Shown here one piece after another: positions 42,401 to 51,775 of a stretch of DNA of 64,000 bases. The notes beneath the pieces are model-generated. The model had not been told where the DNA came from, did no database searches, and saw only the letters and a program-made list of their open reading frames with translations. The position numbers and the translations under genes are program-made. The stretch is from Limnovirga sp038203525 (GTDB lineage: Bacteria; Bacteroidota; Bacteroidia; Chitinophagales; Chitinophagaceae), in contig JBBRDW010000006.1 in NCBI GenBank assembly GCA_038203525.1, positions 1-64,000 on the forward strand, in the 5' to 3' direction. Every line of letters starts with the position of its first letter. The first letter of the stretch is position 1.

Positions 42401-43441
42401 TTATTTTACTTTTTTAAACATGACCAGGTAAGTAGGAAAATGGTCGCTGTAGCCACCACGGTAAGTATTGCCATCCCAGGTACGCATCGGGTAACCTTTG
42501 TATTTACCTATATTTTCTATAAGAAATTCCTCGTTAAAAATGTGTTGCTTATAAAAAAAGAAGCCAGGCTGGTCCTTACTAAGCCACGACTGGCTGATGA
42601 TTATCTGGTCGAACAAACCCCATGCATCCTGGTAGGCAAGTGTGCCGATACCTTTTTTATACATATCAACCCAGGGATTGTAAAAACCACCGGGCTTTAC
42701 TTTCGCAGAATCGCCCTTTGCGCCTATTACTTTAGTTAGGGATGGGCTTATCGGATCATCATTCAGGTCACCCATCATAATTATTTTAGCGTTGGGTTCC
42801 AGCTGTTGAATTGAGTCCATAAAATTTTTATTTACCATAGCGGCGGCGGCCCTCGCTGGTGCGCTGCGTTCCTCTCCACCCAGGCGACTGGGCCAGTGAT
42901 TTACAAAAACATGTATTTCTTCGCCATTAAGTTTACCCTTTACCCAAAGCACATCCCTGGTTAAAAATGAGCTCTTTGAACCATATGGCAGTTTTACGAA
43001 TAACTTTCTGCTGTCTTCCACCGTAAAATATTTGGGGTTATAAAGTAGGCCAACATCCACCCCACGTAAATCTCTGGAATCGTAATGCACGTAATGGTAA
43101 TTCCTTGCTTTTATTAGCGGACTGCTTATCAAATCGTTAAGAACAGTGTCGTTTTCTATTTCGGCAACACCCAGTATCGCAGGTCCATCAGGGTTTACAT
43201 CGGTTCCTATTTTGGAAATAACGCTAGCAAGATGTTCAACTTTATTCAGGTAAATTTTACTGTTGTAATTCTTATCTCCTTTGGGCGTAAATTCATCATC
43301 ATTTACAATAGGGTTATCAACTGTATCGTAAAAGTTTTCCAGATTGTAAAAAGCTACCACTGCCACTTTATATTGTTTTTTCTGAGCAGAGGAGGTTAAA
43401 AAACAAAGGAACAAAAAGCAGAAAGCAATAAGTAATTTCAT
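42401..43441 (-). CDS. secreted endonuclease/exonuclease/phosphatase family protein
   Basis: A 346-residue exported protein, start at 43441 (MKLLIAFCFLFLCFLTSSAQ signal peptide) rather than 19 codons upstream. EEP-fold motifs are YNLENFYDTVDNP (metal-binding Asn/Glu), ILGVAEIEND, HVFVNHWPSRLGGEERS, IMMGDLNDDPISPS and the final YSDHFPTYLVM with catalytic His. It is a likely DNase or phosphodiesterase acting outside the cytoplasm. It is divergent from a TonB-dependent receptor and DUF5689 lipoprotein, a combination that may serve nucleic-acid or phosphate scavenging (inference). Confidence 0.9.
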   Translation of the reverse strand: MKLLIAFCFLFLCFLTSSAQKKQYKVAVVAFYNLENFYDTVDNPIVNDDEFTPKGDKNYNSKIYLNKVEHLASVISKIGTDVNPDGPAILGVAEIENDTVLNDLISSPLIKARNYHYVHYDSRDLRGVDVGLLYNPKYFTVEDSRKLFVKLPYGSKSSFLTRDVLWVKGKLNGEEIHVFVNHWPSRLGGEERSAPARAAAAMVNKNFMDSIQQLEPNAKIIMMGDLNDDPISPSLTKVIGAKGDSAKVKPGGFYNPWVDMYKKGIGTLAYQDAWGLFDQIIISQSWLSKDQPGFFFYKQHIFNEEFLIENIGKYKGYPMRTWDGNTYRGGYSDHFPTYLVMFKKVK

Positions 43442-43457
43442 AACAGAATTGTTGGGG

Positions 43458-43465
43458 CAAACATA
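43458..43465 (-). promoter_or_regulatory. candidate -7 box for the secreted nuclease
   Basis: TATGTTTG on the minus strand, 17 bp upstream of the start codon. No well-placed -33. Confidence 0.35.
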
Positions 43466-43539
43466 CAACAGTGTTTGCGCAGTTAGATTAAGAAACAATT
43501 ATAATTAATTAATTAATCCTGAGATAAAACGAACATCGC

Positions 43540-43547
43540 TACTTTTG
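43540..43547 (+). promoter_or_regulatory. candidate -7 box for the TonB-dependent receptor
   Basis: TACTTTTG, 20 bp upstream of the receptor ATG, within the 126-bp divergent gap. No well-placed -33 seen. Confidence 0.4.
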
Positions 43548-43567
43548 TCGCCGACCAAAAATTTCTT

Positions 43568-46147
43568 ATGCGAAAATTGATACTTTTGTTGGTTGCTTTC
43601 TGTGCGTTTTCTACCTCCAATGCACAGAATCCAACACAAACAAATCCCAGAATAGATTCTGTTGCAAGATTCGATTCCACAATACTTGATGACATTAAAG
43701 ACAATGTACTGGACAATATTCCGGTAATTTCACTGGACGACAATGATCAATCAGATGGAAGTTCCCAAAATATTTCTTCCATACTTACCGCAGGCCGCGA
43801 CCCGTTCTTGTCTGCGGCTGCGTTTAATTTCAGCGCATCCCGTTTCAGGATAAGAGGGTATGATGGCGATATGTCGGGCACTTACATGAATGGCATACCG
43901 ATGGACAACCTTGACAATGGGTTTACTCCTTATGGGTTGTGGGGTGGGCTTAATGATGTAATGCGTAACAGGGATGTTTCGATGGGCCTGCGCTACAACA
44001 CATTTGCATTCGGAGATATTGGCATTACAACAAGTCTTGATTCCCGTGCAAGCAAACAACGAAAAACAACCAGTTTCAGTTATGCTAACAGCAACAGAAG
44101 TTACGATCACCGCTGGATGCTTACACACAGTACAGGTATAAGTAAAAAGGGTTGGGCTTTTACACTGTCTGGCAGCCGCCGCTGGGCAGATGAAGGGTAT
44201 GTATCAGGCACTTATTACGATGGATGGAGTTATTTTGTTGGAGCAGACAAACGTATAGGGCAAAAACATCTGCTGTCACTAGTTGCCTTCGGCACACCCA
44301 CTGAAAACGGCAGACAAGGGCCGGCGGTTACTGAAATGATGGATTTAGCAGGCACCCATTACTATAATCCCTACTGGGGCTTCCAAAACGGTAAGAAAAG
44401 AAATGCCAATATTGGCAAAAGTTTTCAGCCTGTTTTTATACTTACACACGACTACCGTATCAATAACAACACATCGGTTATTTCAGCTGCAGGATTTTCT
44501 ACAGGAAAAAGAAGCACCTCAGGAATGGATTGGTATAATGCCCCTGATCCAAGGCCGGACTACTACCGCTACCTCCCAAGCTATCAAACCGATCCTTACC
44601 AAAAAGATCAGGTTACAGCACTTCTGCAAAATAATGAGGCAGCAAGGCAACTTGACTGGCAAAATTTTTATGATGTAAACCGTGATCATACTGCTACGGT
44701 ACAAAATGCCAACGGCATTCAAGATAACAGCGTTACCGGTCACCGATCCCTTTATATAGTGCAGGACCGCGTTACAAATACACAAAAATTCAATTTTAAC
44801 TCGGTAGTCAATACACGCCTCAGCAACCACGCAGATTTTACAGGGGGCGTTTCTTATCAGTGGCAGCGTAATAACTATTATCAGAAGGTAGAAGATTTGC
44901 TGGGTGGAGAGTTTTATGTAGATATCAATCAGTTTGCTGAAAGAGATTTTCCGAATGACAACAGTGCTGCTCAAAACGATTTAAACAACCCCAACCGCAT
45001 TGTAAAAACGGGCGACAAATATGGTTATAACTATGATGTTGATGTTTCCAAAATTGCTGCCTGGTGGCAGACTGTTTTCAAATATAACCGTGTTGATTTC
45101 TTTCTTTCTACAGAATTTTCCCAGAATAAATTCTGGCGTGTAGGTAATGTAAGAAACGGCTTATTCCCCAACAATTCTTATGGCAAATCAAGCATAAATA
45201 ATTTCATCAATTATTCAGCGAAAGCGGGTGTTACTTACAAATTAAACGGAAGAAATTATTTTTACTTAAACGGAGCAATCATTACAAGGCCACCTTATTT
45301 CGAGAATTCTTACATATCCGCCCGTACAAGGGATAATATTCAGGAAGGCCTAAAAAGCGAAACCATCCAATCTGTGGAAGGTGGTTACGTGCTGAATGCC
45401 CCTAAACTAAAACTAAGATTAAGTGGCTATTACACCAGTTTTCAGGATGGATTTAACGTGCTTAGCTTCTACCACGAAACCTACCGTAATTTTGTGAACT
45501 ACGCCGTAAGCAATATCGATAAAATACACTTTGGCGGCGAGTTTGGTTTTGAAGCTAAAGTTTTACGAAACGTTACTCTAACCGGCGCAGCAGCCGTTGG
45601 ACGTTACTATTACAATAGCCGCCAAAATGCCTCTGTAACGCTCGACAATACTACCGAAGTGGTCGAAAATCAGGTAGTATACTCTGAGAACTTTCGTGTT
45701 GCCGCCACCCCACAGGAAGCGTCTAGCCTTGGCGTTTCTTACCGGTCTCCAAAGTTCTGGTTCGTAAGTTTAACAGGTAATTATTTTAACCAGACCTGGC
45801 TAGACTTTAACCCCATCCGCAGAACCTATTCTGCAGTGCAGGGATTAGATCCAAAAAGTACAGAATGGCGCGATATCATTGATCAAACAAAATTCAATTC
45901 TCAATACACGATCGATTTCTTTGCCGGCTATTCCTACAAATTACCAAAATCTGTAAACCCGAAAAGGGCAACTTTTCTGGTATTAAATGCAGGTATAAAT
46001 AATTTGCTCAACAATAAAGATCTTATAACCGGTGGCTACGAACAGCTGCGCTTCGATTTCGATACACGTAATCCAAACCAGTTTCCGCCCAAATTATATT
46101 ATGCTTATGGCCTCAATTATTTTATAAGCCTTACCATACGTTATTAA
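43568..46147 (+). CDS. TonB-dependent receptor
   Basis: An 859-residue outer-membrane receptor with signal peptide MRKLILLLVAFCAFSTSNAQ. The plug domain spans roughly 60-190 (ISSILTAGRDPFLSAAAFNFSASRFRIRGYDGDMSGTYMNGIPMDN), followed by a barrel rich in aromatic strand ends and a C-terminal YAYGLNYFISLTIRY strand for Bam recognition. The usual N-terminal carboxypeptidase-like extension of SusC is absent. It precedes a DUF5689/lamin-tail lipoprotein, so the pair may be a SusC/SusD-like uptake unit with an unusual partner. Confidence 0.92.
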   Translation: MRKLILLLVAFCAFSTSNAQNPTQTNPRIDSVARFDSTILDDIKDNVLDNIPVISLDDNDQSDGSSQNISSILTAGRDPFLSAAAFNFSASRFRIRGYDGDMSGTYMNGIPMDNLDNGFTPYGLWGGLNDVMRNRDVSMGLRYNTFAFGDIGITTSLDSRASKQRKTTSFSYANSNRSYDHRWMLTHSTGISKKGWAFTLSGSRRWADEGYVSGTYYDGWSYFVGADKRIGQKHLLSLVAFGTPTENGRQGPAVTEMMDLAGTHYYNPYWGFQNGKKRNANIGKSFQPVFILTHDYRINNNTSVISAAGFSTGKRSTSGMDWYNAPDPRPDYYRYLPSYQTDPYQKDQVTALLQNNEAARQLDWQNFYDVNRDHTATVQNANGIQDNSVTGHRSLYIVQDRVTNTQKFNFNSVVNTRLSNHADFTGGVSYQWQRNNYYQKVEDLLGGEFYVDINQFAERDFPNDNSAAQNDLNNPNRIVKTGDKYGYNYDVDVSKIAAWWQTVFKYNRVDFFLSTEFSQNKFWRVGNVRNGLFPNNSYGKSSINNFINYSAKAGVTYKLNGRNYFYLNGAIITRPPYFENSYISARTRDNIQEGLKSETIQSVEGGYVLNAPKLKLRLSGYYTSFQDGFNVLSFYHETYRNFVNYAVSNIDKIHFGGEFGFEAKVLRNVTLTGAAAVGRYYYNSRQNASVTLDNTTEVVENQVVYSENFRVAATPQEASSLGVSYRSPKFWFVSLTGNYFNQTWLDFNPIRRTYSAVQGLDPKSTEWRDIIDQTKFNSQYTIDFFAGYSYKLPKSVNPKRATFLVLNAGINNLLNNKDLITGGYEQLRFDFDTRNPNQFPPKLYYAYGLNYFISLTIRY

Positions 46148-46170
46148 TAATATACAATTAACAGCAAAAA

Positions 46171-46352
46171 TTATGGGCCGGGCTGCAGTACAAAAATTAA
46201 ACTTCGTTGCGTCGCACTCTTCAGCGCTTTGTTCAATACTCAACAGCAAAATACAACTGCTGGCGCTGTCACCAGCAAGGTTGATCGAGGCTTGAAAAGT
46301 ACAAGAGTGCGACGCAACGATGATGCCATAAAAACAAATGCCGGGTTCAAAA
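46171..46352. repeat. paired-arm element (arms 46171-46220 and 46299-46352)
   Basis: Left: GGGCCGGGCTG to GTTGCGTCGCACTCT (46206-46220), then TCAGC instead of TGTAC. Right: perfect core 46299-46318. The 78-bp middle contains CTGGCGCTGTCACCAGC, a small inverted repeat. It separates the receptor from its lipoprotein partner. Confidence 0.92.
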
Positions 46353-46397
46353 GAAAAACGACTGAAAAATTTAATAAGTAACAAGCAAATAAGAGAC

Positions 46398-48410
46398 ATG
46401 AAAAATAGAAGATCATTTACATTTTTAGCCTTGCTTACAGCAATAGCAGTAACGAGCCTTATAATGGTGTCGTGTAATAAAAAATTCGACGAACCCCCAG
46501 GCTATATTGGCCCCGATATTACCCCCACAATGACAATAGGTGAGCTCAAAGCACTGCACACAACTGGCGGTATTGAACTAATTACTGCCAATGAAATAAT
46601 CAGCGGTATTGTAGTGGCTGATGACCAGAGTGGCAACTTCTATAAAACAATTGATATACAGGATGCCACCGGTGGCATACAGCTAAAACTGGATGCCTAC
46701 GACCTATACACGCAATACCCCGTTGGAAGGCAAGTTTTTGTAAGTGTAAAAGGCCTTTATCTTGGCGATTATAACAAGCTGATACAGATAGGCGGCGGTA
46801 TTGATGCAACTGTTTCACCAGCCCGGCTCGGCTATTTGGCAAGTGCTCTTTTTGATCAGTATATAACCAAAGGAAGCCTTGACAACATTGTTACCCCAAA
46901 AGTTGTAAAAGTCGCCGACCTCAATGATACTTATCAAAGCATGCTAATACAGCTTGATAATTTTGAATTTTCGACAACCGATACTGCTAAAACATTTGCG
47001 GACGTTTCACTAACCACTTCTGCTTTAAACTATACCATAAAAAGTTGTGCAGGTGAAAGTATTATACTGCGCAACAGCAGCTATGCAGATTTTGCCGGTT
47101 ATGGTTTACCAAACGGCAATGGCAGCATACTGGCCATTTACACCGTTTTTGGTTCTACCAAACAGCTAAATATACGCGACTCATCAGACGTTAAATTTTA
47201 CAATACAAGGTGTGCAGGTGGTGGCGGAACAGGCGGTGGCGGCACGGGTACCACCATTAGCATTAGCGACTTGAGAAACCTTTGGGTTGGCAGCGATGTG
47301 GCGCTTGGTTCAAATAACATTAAAGGCATTGTAATTTCTGATGCGGCCGCCAAAAATGTTGGCGCCGGTACCATTATTTTACAGGATGGCAACAGAGGCA
47401 TAAACTTATACTTTGGAAGCAGTGCAGCAACCAGTAATTTTTTAATTGGCGACTCTATACTGGTTGATGTAACCGGCGGTACTTTAAAAAGTTACAACGG
47501 TTCGCTCGAAGTTGTGCTTTCGTCTTCAGCACTTCCCAATGTAAAACTGGGCACAGGAATAAATGTTACGCCACTGCTTTTAAACATAAGCCAGATAAAT
47601 GCTCAGTTACCTGCTATTGAATATACAATGGTAAAAATTGTTAGTGCCACAGCAAGCGGCAATGCAACTTATGGCGGCAATAACACTTTAACCGATGCTT
47701 CCGGCAACTTGACTTTATATACCAAGTCAGGAACTGCAGCAGCTACTTTTGCAAATGATGCATTACCTGCAGGTTCAAATACATGGACGGGCTTCTGCAA
47801 CATGTTCAATACTACCAAAGAATTCCAGATACGCAATACCAGCGATGTAGTTGCCGATGGCTCAGGTGGCGGCGGCGGCGGCGGTGGTGGCACCGGCACA
47901 GCCGACCTTTATTTTTCAGAATATGTAGAAGGCTCTTCCAATAACAAATACTTAGAAATTTATAACGGCGGTTCAGCAGATGCTGATCTTTCTAAATACG
48001 GTATAAAATTGTATGTTAACGGTCAAACTACAGAAAGCAGTAGCGCAACACTTAGTGTGTTAACCGGGTTGGCCACATTACCTGCCGGCGGGGTAATTGT
48101 ATTAAAAAATTCAGGTGCGGCGCTAACTTTACCAACGGGTGTAAACGCTATTAGTTCCGGTGTTTGCGGCTTTAACGGAAACGATGCATTAACCCTTGAA
48201 AAAGACGGAAATGTGATAGATGTTTTTGGTTTGGTGGGTAATGACCCATCTACGGGTTGGGTAGTTTCAACAATTGCAGATGGAACAAAAGACCATACGG
48301 TTAGAAGAAAAAGTACAATAACGGCGGGTAATACTGACTGGAACACTTCTTCCAGCAATGAGTGGGATGTATTGTCAATAGACGATGTTTCAAATTTAGG
48401 AGCGAGATAA
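46398..48410 (+). CDS. DUF5689 / lamin-tail domain lipoprotein
   Basis: A 670-residue lipoprotein from ATG 46398 (MKNRRSFTFLALLTAIAVTS, then LIMVSC lipobox). The earlier in-frame start lies inside the preceding repeat arm. DUF5689 (TIGELKALHTTGGIELITANEIISGIVVADDQSGNFYKTI) is followed by OB-like beta domains, two Gly-rich linkers (near residues 273-285 and 490-500) and a C-terminal lamin-tail domain (ADLYFSEYVEGSSNNKYLEIYNG). Similar proteins accompany TonB receptors and secreted nucleases. Probably a surface-exposed ligand-binding partner. Confidence 0.88.
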   Translation: MKNRRSFTFLALLTAIAVTSLIMVSCNKKFDEPPGYIGPDITPTMTIGELKALHTTGGIELITANEIISGIVVADDQSGNFYKTIDIQDATGGIQLKLDAYDLYTQYPVGRQVFVSVKGLYLGDYNKLIQIGGGIDATVSPARLGYLASALFDQYITKGSLDNIVTPKVVKVADLNDTYQSMLIQLDNFEFSTTDTAKTFADVSLTTSALNYTIKSCAGESIILRNSSYADFAGYGLPNGNGSILAIYTVFGSTKQLNIRDSSDVKFYNTRCAGGGGTGGGGTGTTISISDLRNLWVGSDVALGSNNIKGIVISDAAAKNVGAGTIILQDGNRGINLYFGSSAATSNFLIGDSILVDVTGGTLKSYNGSLEVVLSSSALPNVKLGTGINVTPLLLNISQINAQLPAIEYTMVKIVSATASGNATYGGNNTLTDASGNLTLYTKSGTAAATFANDALPAGSNTWTGFCNMFNTTKEFQIRNTSDVVADGSGGGGGGGGGTGTADLYFSEYVEGSSNNKYLEIYNGGSADADLSKYGIKLYVNGQTTESSSATLSVLTGLATLPAGGVIVLKNSGAALTLPTGVNAISSGVCGFNGNDALTLEKDGNVIDVFGLVGNDPSTGWVVSTIADGTKDHTVRRKSTITAGNTDWNTSSSNEWDVLSIDDVSNLGAR

Positions 48411-48432
48411 TAAAATTTAAAGAGTTTACAGC

Positions 48433-48469
48433 AAACTCCGTCAGCTATTTGACGGGGTTTATTTTTTTT
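48433..48469 (+). terminator. intrinsic terminator after the DUF5689 gene
   Basis: AAACTCCGTCA (48433-48443) and TGACGGGGTTT (48450-48460) pair with one T-G wobble, followed by ATTTTTTTT. Confidence 0.9.
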
Positions 48470-48479
48470 AGCCAATACA

Positions 48480-48772
48480 AATTATTGACCCGGCATTTGA
48501 TACGTTGATCATCGTCCCTTGCGTCGCACTCTTTTACTGAGGAATAGGAATGAGCAGCGAACTACAAGCCGCGAGCTGTGAGCAACGAGCCATCAGCAAT
48601 GAGCGGCTGGCTCCGACTTTCGAGACGTTGTGATTGCAATTAGTTATTGACTCGCCGCTTTTAGCTCGAAGCTCATAGCTCACAGCTCGGAGCTTGTTCA
48701 TAAAAGTTCCGAAAGTACAAGCGTGCGACGCAACAGGCGATGCCATAAAAAAATATTGCCGGGCTCAAAAAA
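48480..48772. repeat. paired-arm element (arms 48480-48537 and 48715-48772)
   Basis: Left core 48518-48537 has TTTTAC for TTGTAC; right core 48715-48734 has AAGCGTG. The right arm is subtype CAGGCGATGCCATA with outer GCCGGGCTCAAAAAA. The 177-bp middle is itself palindromic: GAGCTGTGAGCAACGAGC-type repeats on the left and GCTCATAGCTCACAGCTC on the right, made of degenerate 7-9 bp units. Confidence 0.93.
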
Positions 48773-48839
48773 GAAATTAGCTTAATGAAAAAGCGATATA
48801 TCTCAAAAATTTTCGCATAAAAAATACTACGACATTTGC

Positions 48840-49514
48840 ATGCGAATGAGAGTAGTAATTACAGCAGCAACGGTAGGCGAATGGATGCCTGCTTTTCTGG
48901 AAATAGATAAACTTTACACAACTGAAAGCAGGCGTTTTAAAGTAAGTTTTCACCAGTCGGGCGTGGGCATGCTTTCAACCGCAGTTGCACTTACAAAATT
49001 AATTTTTGAAGAGCGGCCAGACCTTATTGTACAGATTGGTATTGGCGGCAGTTTTGATACCAGTTTGCCGCTGGGCGAAGTGGTGGTAATAAGCGAAGAA
49101 ATTCTGGGCGATATGGGCGTACAGGAAGAGGGGAAATGGAGAGATATCTTTGATCTAAAATTAGAGAAAGCCAGTTATCCGCCTTTTGAAAAAAGAAAAC
49201 TTCCCAACCATTTTTTAGAAAAGTTTAACCTGCTTGAACTGAAGGAAGTAACCGCCATTTCTGTAAACGAAATTACCACAGAAAAAGACCGCATATTACA
49301 GCTTCAAAAAAAATACGAACCCGTACTGGAAAGTATGGAAGGCGCAGCGCTGCATTATGTGTGCCGGGAAATGAATATTCCTTTTATTCAGATAAGGGCG
49401 GTGAGTAATTATATTGGCGAACGCAATAAAGAAAAATGGATGATTAAGGAAGCAATTGATAACCTGAACAAAACGATATTGAAATACGTTGAAGCATTAT
49501 ACAAACTTAGCTGA
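48840..49514 (+). CDS. mqnB: futalosine hydrolase
   Basis: A 224-residue nucleoside-phosphorylase-fold hydrolase that releases the nucleobase from futalosine in the alternative menaquinone pathway. PDLIVQIGIGGSFDTSLPLGEVVVISEEILGDMGVQEEG and VLESMEGAALHYVCREMNIPFIQIRAVSNYIGERNKEKW are the signature regions. mqnD follows after 32 bp. Two ATGs (48840 and 48846) are possible; the first is taken. Confidence 0.93.
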   Translation: MRMRVVITAATVGEWMPAFLEIDKLYTTESRRFKVSFHQSGVGMLSTAVALTKLIFEERPDLIVQIGIGGSFDTSLPLGEVVVISEEILGDMGVQEEGKWRDIFDLKLEKASYPPFEKRKLPNHFLEKFNLLELKEVTAISVNEITTEKDRILQLQKKYEPVLESMEGAALHYVCREMNIPFIQIRAVSNYIGERNKEKWMIKEAIDNLNKTILKYVEALYKLS

Positions 49515-49546
49515 TTGCCGATGGCTGTTAGCTGCAACTTACATAC

Positions 49547-50410
49547 ATGAAACTTACACTCGGATTTTCGCCATGCCCCAACGATACTTTTATTTTTGAT
49601 GCGCTTGTCAATAACAAAATTGATACGGAAGGTTTATCATTCGATGTAGTGCTGGAAGATGTTCAAACGCTTAACCAGTGGGCTATACAGGGCAAGCTGG
49701 ATATTTCGAAAATAAGTTACGGCGTATTACCACATTTGCTTAATGAATATATATTATTGAACAGCGGCGGCGCATTGGGTAAAGGTGTTGGGCCTTTGCT
49801 AATTGCACTCCCCAACTCCCAGAAGGGGCAATTGAAAAGGGAGGAAATTGAATCATTTATTAATAATTCAACTGTTGCAATTCCCGGGGAAAACACAACG
49901 GCTCACATGTTATTTTCTTTGGCTTTTCCTAAAGCTGCAAAAAAAGTATTCCGCGTATTTAATCAAATAGAAAATGCGGTGCTGAACGGTGAAGTGGATG
50001 CAGGTGTAATAATACATGAAAATAGGTTTACCTATCATTTGAAAGGCCTGCATAAACTGATGGATCTTGGGGAAAATTGGGAACAGAAAATGGGTGTTCC
50101 AATTCCGCTTGGAGGTATAGTGGCAAAGCGAAATTTACCGGATGTGCTGCTTAACCAAATTGAAAGGATTATAAGAAAAAGTGTTGAATATGCTTATGAA
50201 AACAATTATAAAGAATTAGCCGGATATGTAAAAAAACATTCGCAGGAAATGAGCGAAGCAGTTATGCGGCAGCATATTGATCTGTATGTAAATAACTATT
50301 CGATCGATCTTGGCGAAGCGGGGAAAAACGCGGTTTTAAAAATGCTCAAAATTTATCAGCAACTGCATCAAGAAACTATAATTAAATCCTCATACATTTT
50401 TCTGAATTAG
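49547..50410 (+). CDS. mqnD: 1,4-dihydroxy-6-naphthoate synthase
   Basis: A 287-residue periplasmic-binding-protein-fold enzyme that forms 1,4-dihydroxy-6-naphthoate late in the futalosine route to menaquinone. LGFSPCPNDTFIFDALVNNKI and LDISKISYGVLPHLLNEYILLNSGGALGKGVGPLL are diagnostic. A polar stretch LPNSQKGQLKREE (encoded by a G/C-run-rich segment near 49810-49845) is longer than I expect at that loop. Cytoplasmic; operon with mqnB. Confidence 0.93.
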   Translation: MKLTLGFSPCPNDTFIFDALVNNKIDTEGLSFDVVLEDVQTLNQWAIQGKLDISKISYGVLPHLLNEYILLNSGGALGKGVGPLLIALPNSQKGQLKREEIESFINNSTVAIPGENTTAHMLFSLAFPKAAKKVFRVFNQIENAVLNGEVDAGVIIHENRFTYHLKGLHKLMDLGENWEQKMGVPIPLGGIVAKRNLPDVLLNQIERIIRKSVEYAYENNYKELAGYVKKHSQEMSEAVMRQHIDLYVNNYSIDLGEAGKNAVLKMLKIYQQLHQETIIKSSYIFLN

Positions 50411-50418
50411 GTATAAAA

Positions 50419-51732
50419 TCAGGACGGTTTTAATGCCATGCTATAAACTTCCAGCGCTCTTTTTCGGGCCAGTTCGTGCTGTACCATCGGCCGCGGATAT
50501 TCAAATGAATTAAGTTCCGGTACCCACTTATTTATATATTTTAAGTCTTTATCAAATTTCTCAGTTTGTAATTTAGGATTGAATATGCGGAAGTAAGGAG
50601 CCGCGTCGCAGCCGCTACCCGCAGCCCATTGCCAGCCTCCATTGTTGGCGGCAAAATCAAAATCAAGTAATTTTTGGGCAAAATAATTTTCGCCTCGGCG
50701 CCAGTCAATCAATAGATGTTTGGTAAGGAATGAGGCAACAATCATGCGCACCCTGTTGTGCATAAAACCTGTTGCATTTAGTTCCCGCATTCCCGCATCT
50801 ACAATTGGGTAGCCTGTTTTTCCTTCGCACCATTTTTTAAAATCGTCCTCATCTTTACGCCAGGGAATAAGATCATATTCTTTTCTAAAAGCTGCCCCGC
50901 TGCTTATGTGTGGAAAATGCCAGAGAATCATCTGGTAAAAATCTCTCCATATCAACTCGTTTAAATAGGTTTCGTTTAAACCCATACTTTTTTTTGCCAG
51001 CTCCCTAATACTTACCGTACCAAAGCGAAGATGTACCCCCATTTTAGAGGTACCGTTTTCCAGTGCCGGAAAATTTCTGTTGGCCGTATATTTTTTTACG
51101 GTTTCTTCTTTCAATTGTTTTGATGGAAAAGGCTTATCAACTTCACTAAAACCCATGCTTTGCAGCGAAGGGATATTCACAGGTAATTGCTTATAAAAAT
51201 TAAAAAAATATTTCTCTGATGGGTAGGATTTTAAATAAAAATCATTTAAAGCCAATTTCCATTTTCGGCTGTAGGGCGTAAACACGGTGTAAGGTTTTCC
51301 ATCATCTTTAAGTACTTCATTTTTTTCAAAAATTACCTGGTCTTTAAATGTTTCAAACGCCGCTCCGCTTTCTCTTAATAAAGCTTCGGTTTCTTTATCA
51401 CGGTCAATGGCATACTGTTCATAATCATGGTTGGTAAATACTTTTTCTATTTTATATTTTAAGAGAAGTTCTTTATAAACCTGTAGCGGATAACCATGGT
51501 AAACTTCTAAGCTGCTACCTTGCGCAGCAAGCTGGGCCTGCATTTCAAGCAAAGTAGCACGAATAAATTCTACCCTCCTGTCTGCCTTATCTTCAAGGTC
51601 GTTTAGAATGTTTTTATCAAAAATAAAAACAGGTAGTAACGTATTACCACTTTTAAGTGCGTGGTAAAGTGCTGCATTATCGTGCAATCTTAAATCCCGT
51701 CTAAACCACATTATATTTACGTTTGGCAGCAT
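50419..51732 (-). CDS. deoxyribodipyrimidine photolyase/cryptochrome family
   Basis: A 437-residue flavoprotein from ATG 51732 (MLPNVNIMWFRRDLRLHDNAA). An in-frame start at 51834 overlaps the upstream gene and adds 34 non-homologous residues. The FAD-domain motifs are WRDFYQMILWHFPHI, GYPIVDAGMRELNATGFMHNRVRMIVASFLTKHLLIDWRRGENYFAQKLLDFDFAANNGGWQW. These fit class I CPD photolyases, which split UV dimers with blue light. It is 43 bp downstream of the aminotransferase gene. Confidence 0.93.
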   Translation of the reverse strand: MLPNVNIMWFRRDLRLHDNAALYHALKSGNTLLPVFIFDKNILNDLEDKADRRVEFIRATLLEMQAQLAAQGSSLEVYHGYPLQVYKELLLKYKIEKVFTNHDYEQYAIDRDKETEALLRESGAAFETFKDQVIFEKNEVLKDDGKPYTVFTPYSRKWKLALNDFYLKSYPSEKYFFNFYKQLPVNIPSLQSMGFSEVDKPFPSKQLKEETVKKYTANRNFPALENGTSKMGVHLRFGTVSIRELAKKSMGLNETYLNELIWRDFYQMILWHFPHISSGAAFRKEYDLIPWRKDEDDFKKWCEGKTGYPIVDAGMRELNATGFMHNRVRMIVASFLTKHLLIDWRRGENYFAQKLLDFDFAANNGGWQWAAGSGCDAAPYFRIFNPKLQTEKFDKDLKYINKWVPELNSFEYPRPMVQHELARKRALEVYSMALKPS

Positions 51733-51775
51733 ATTTAAAGTTTGAAATATAACAAAGCAGTGGAGTAATTGTTGA

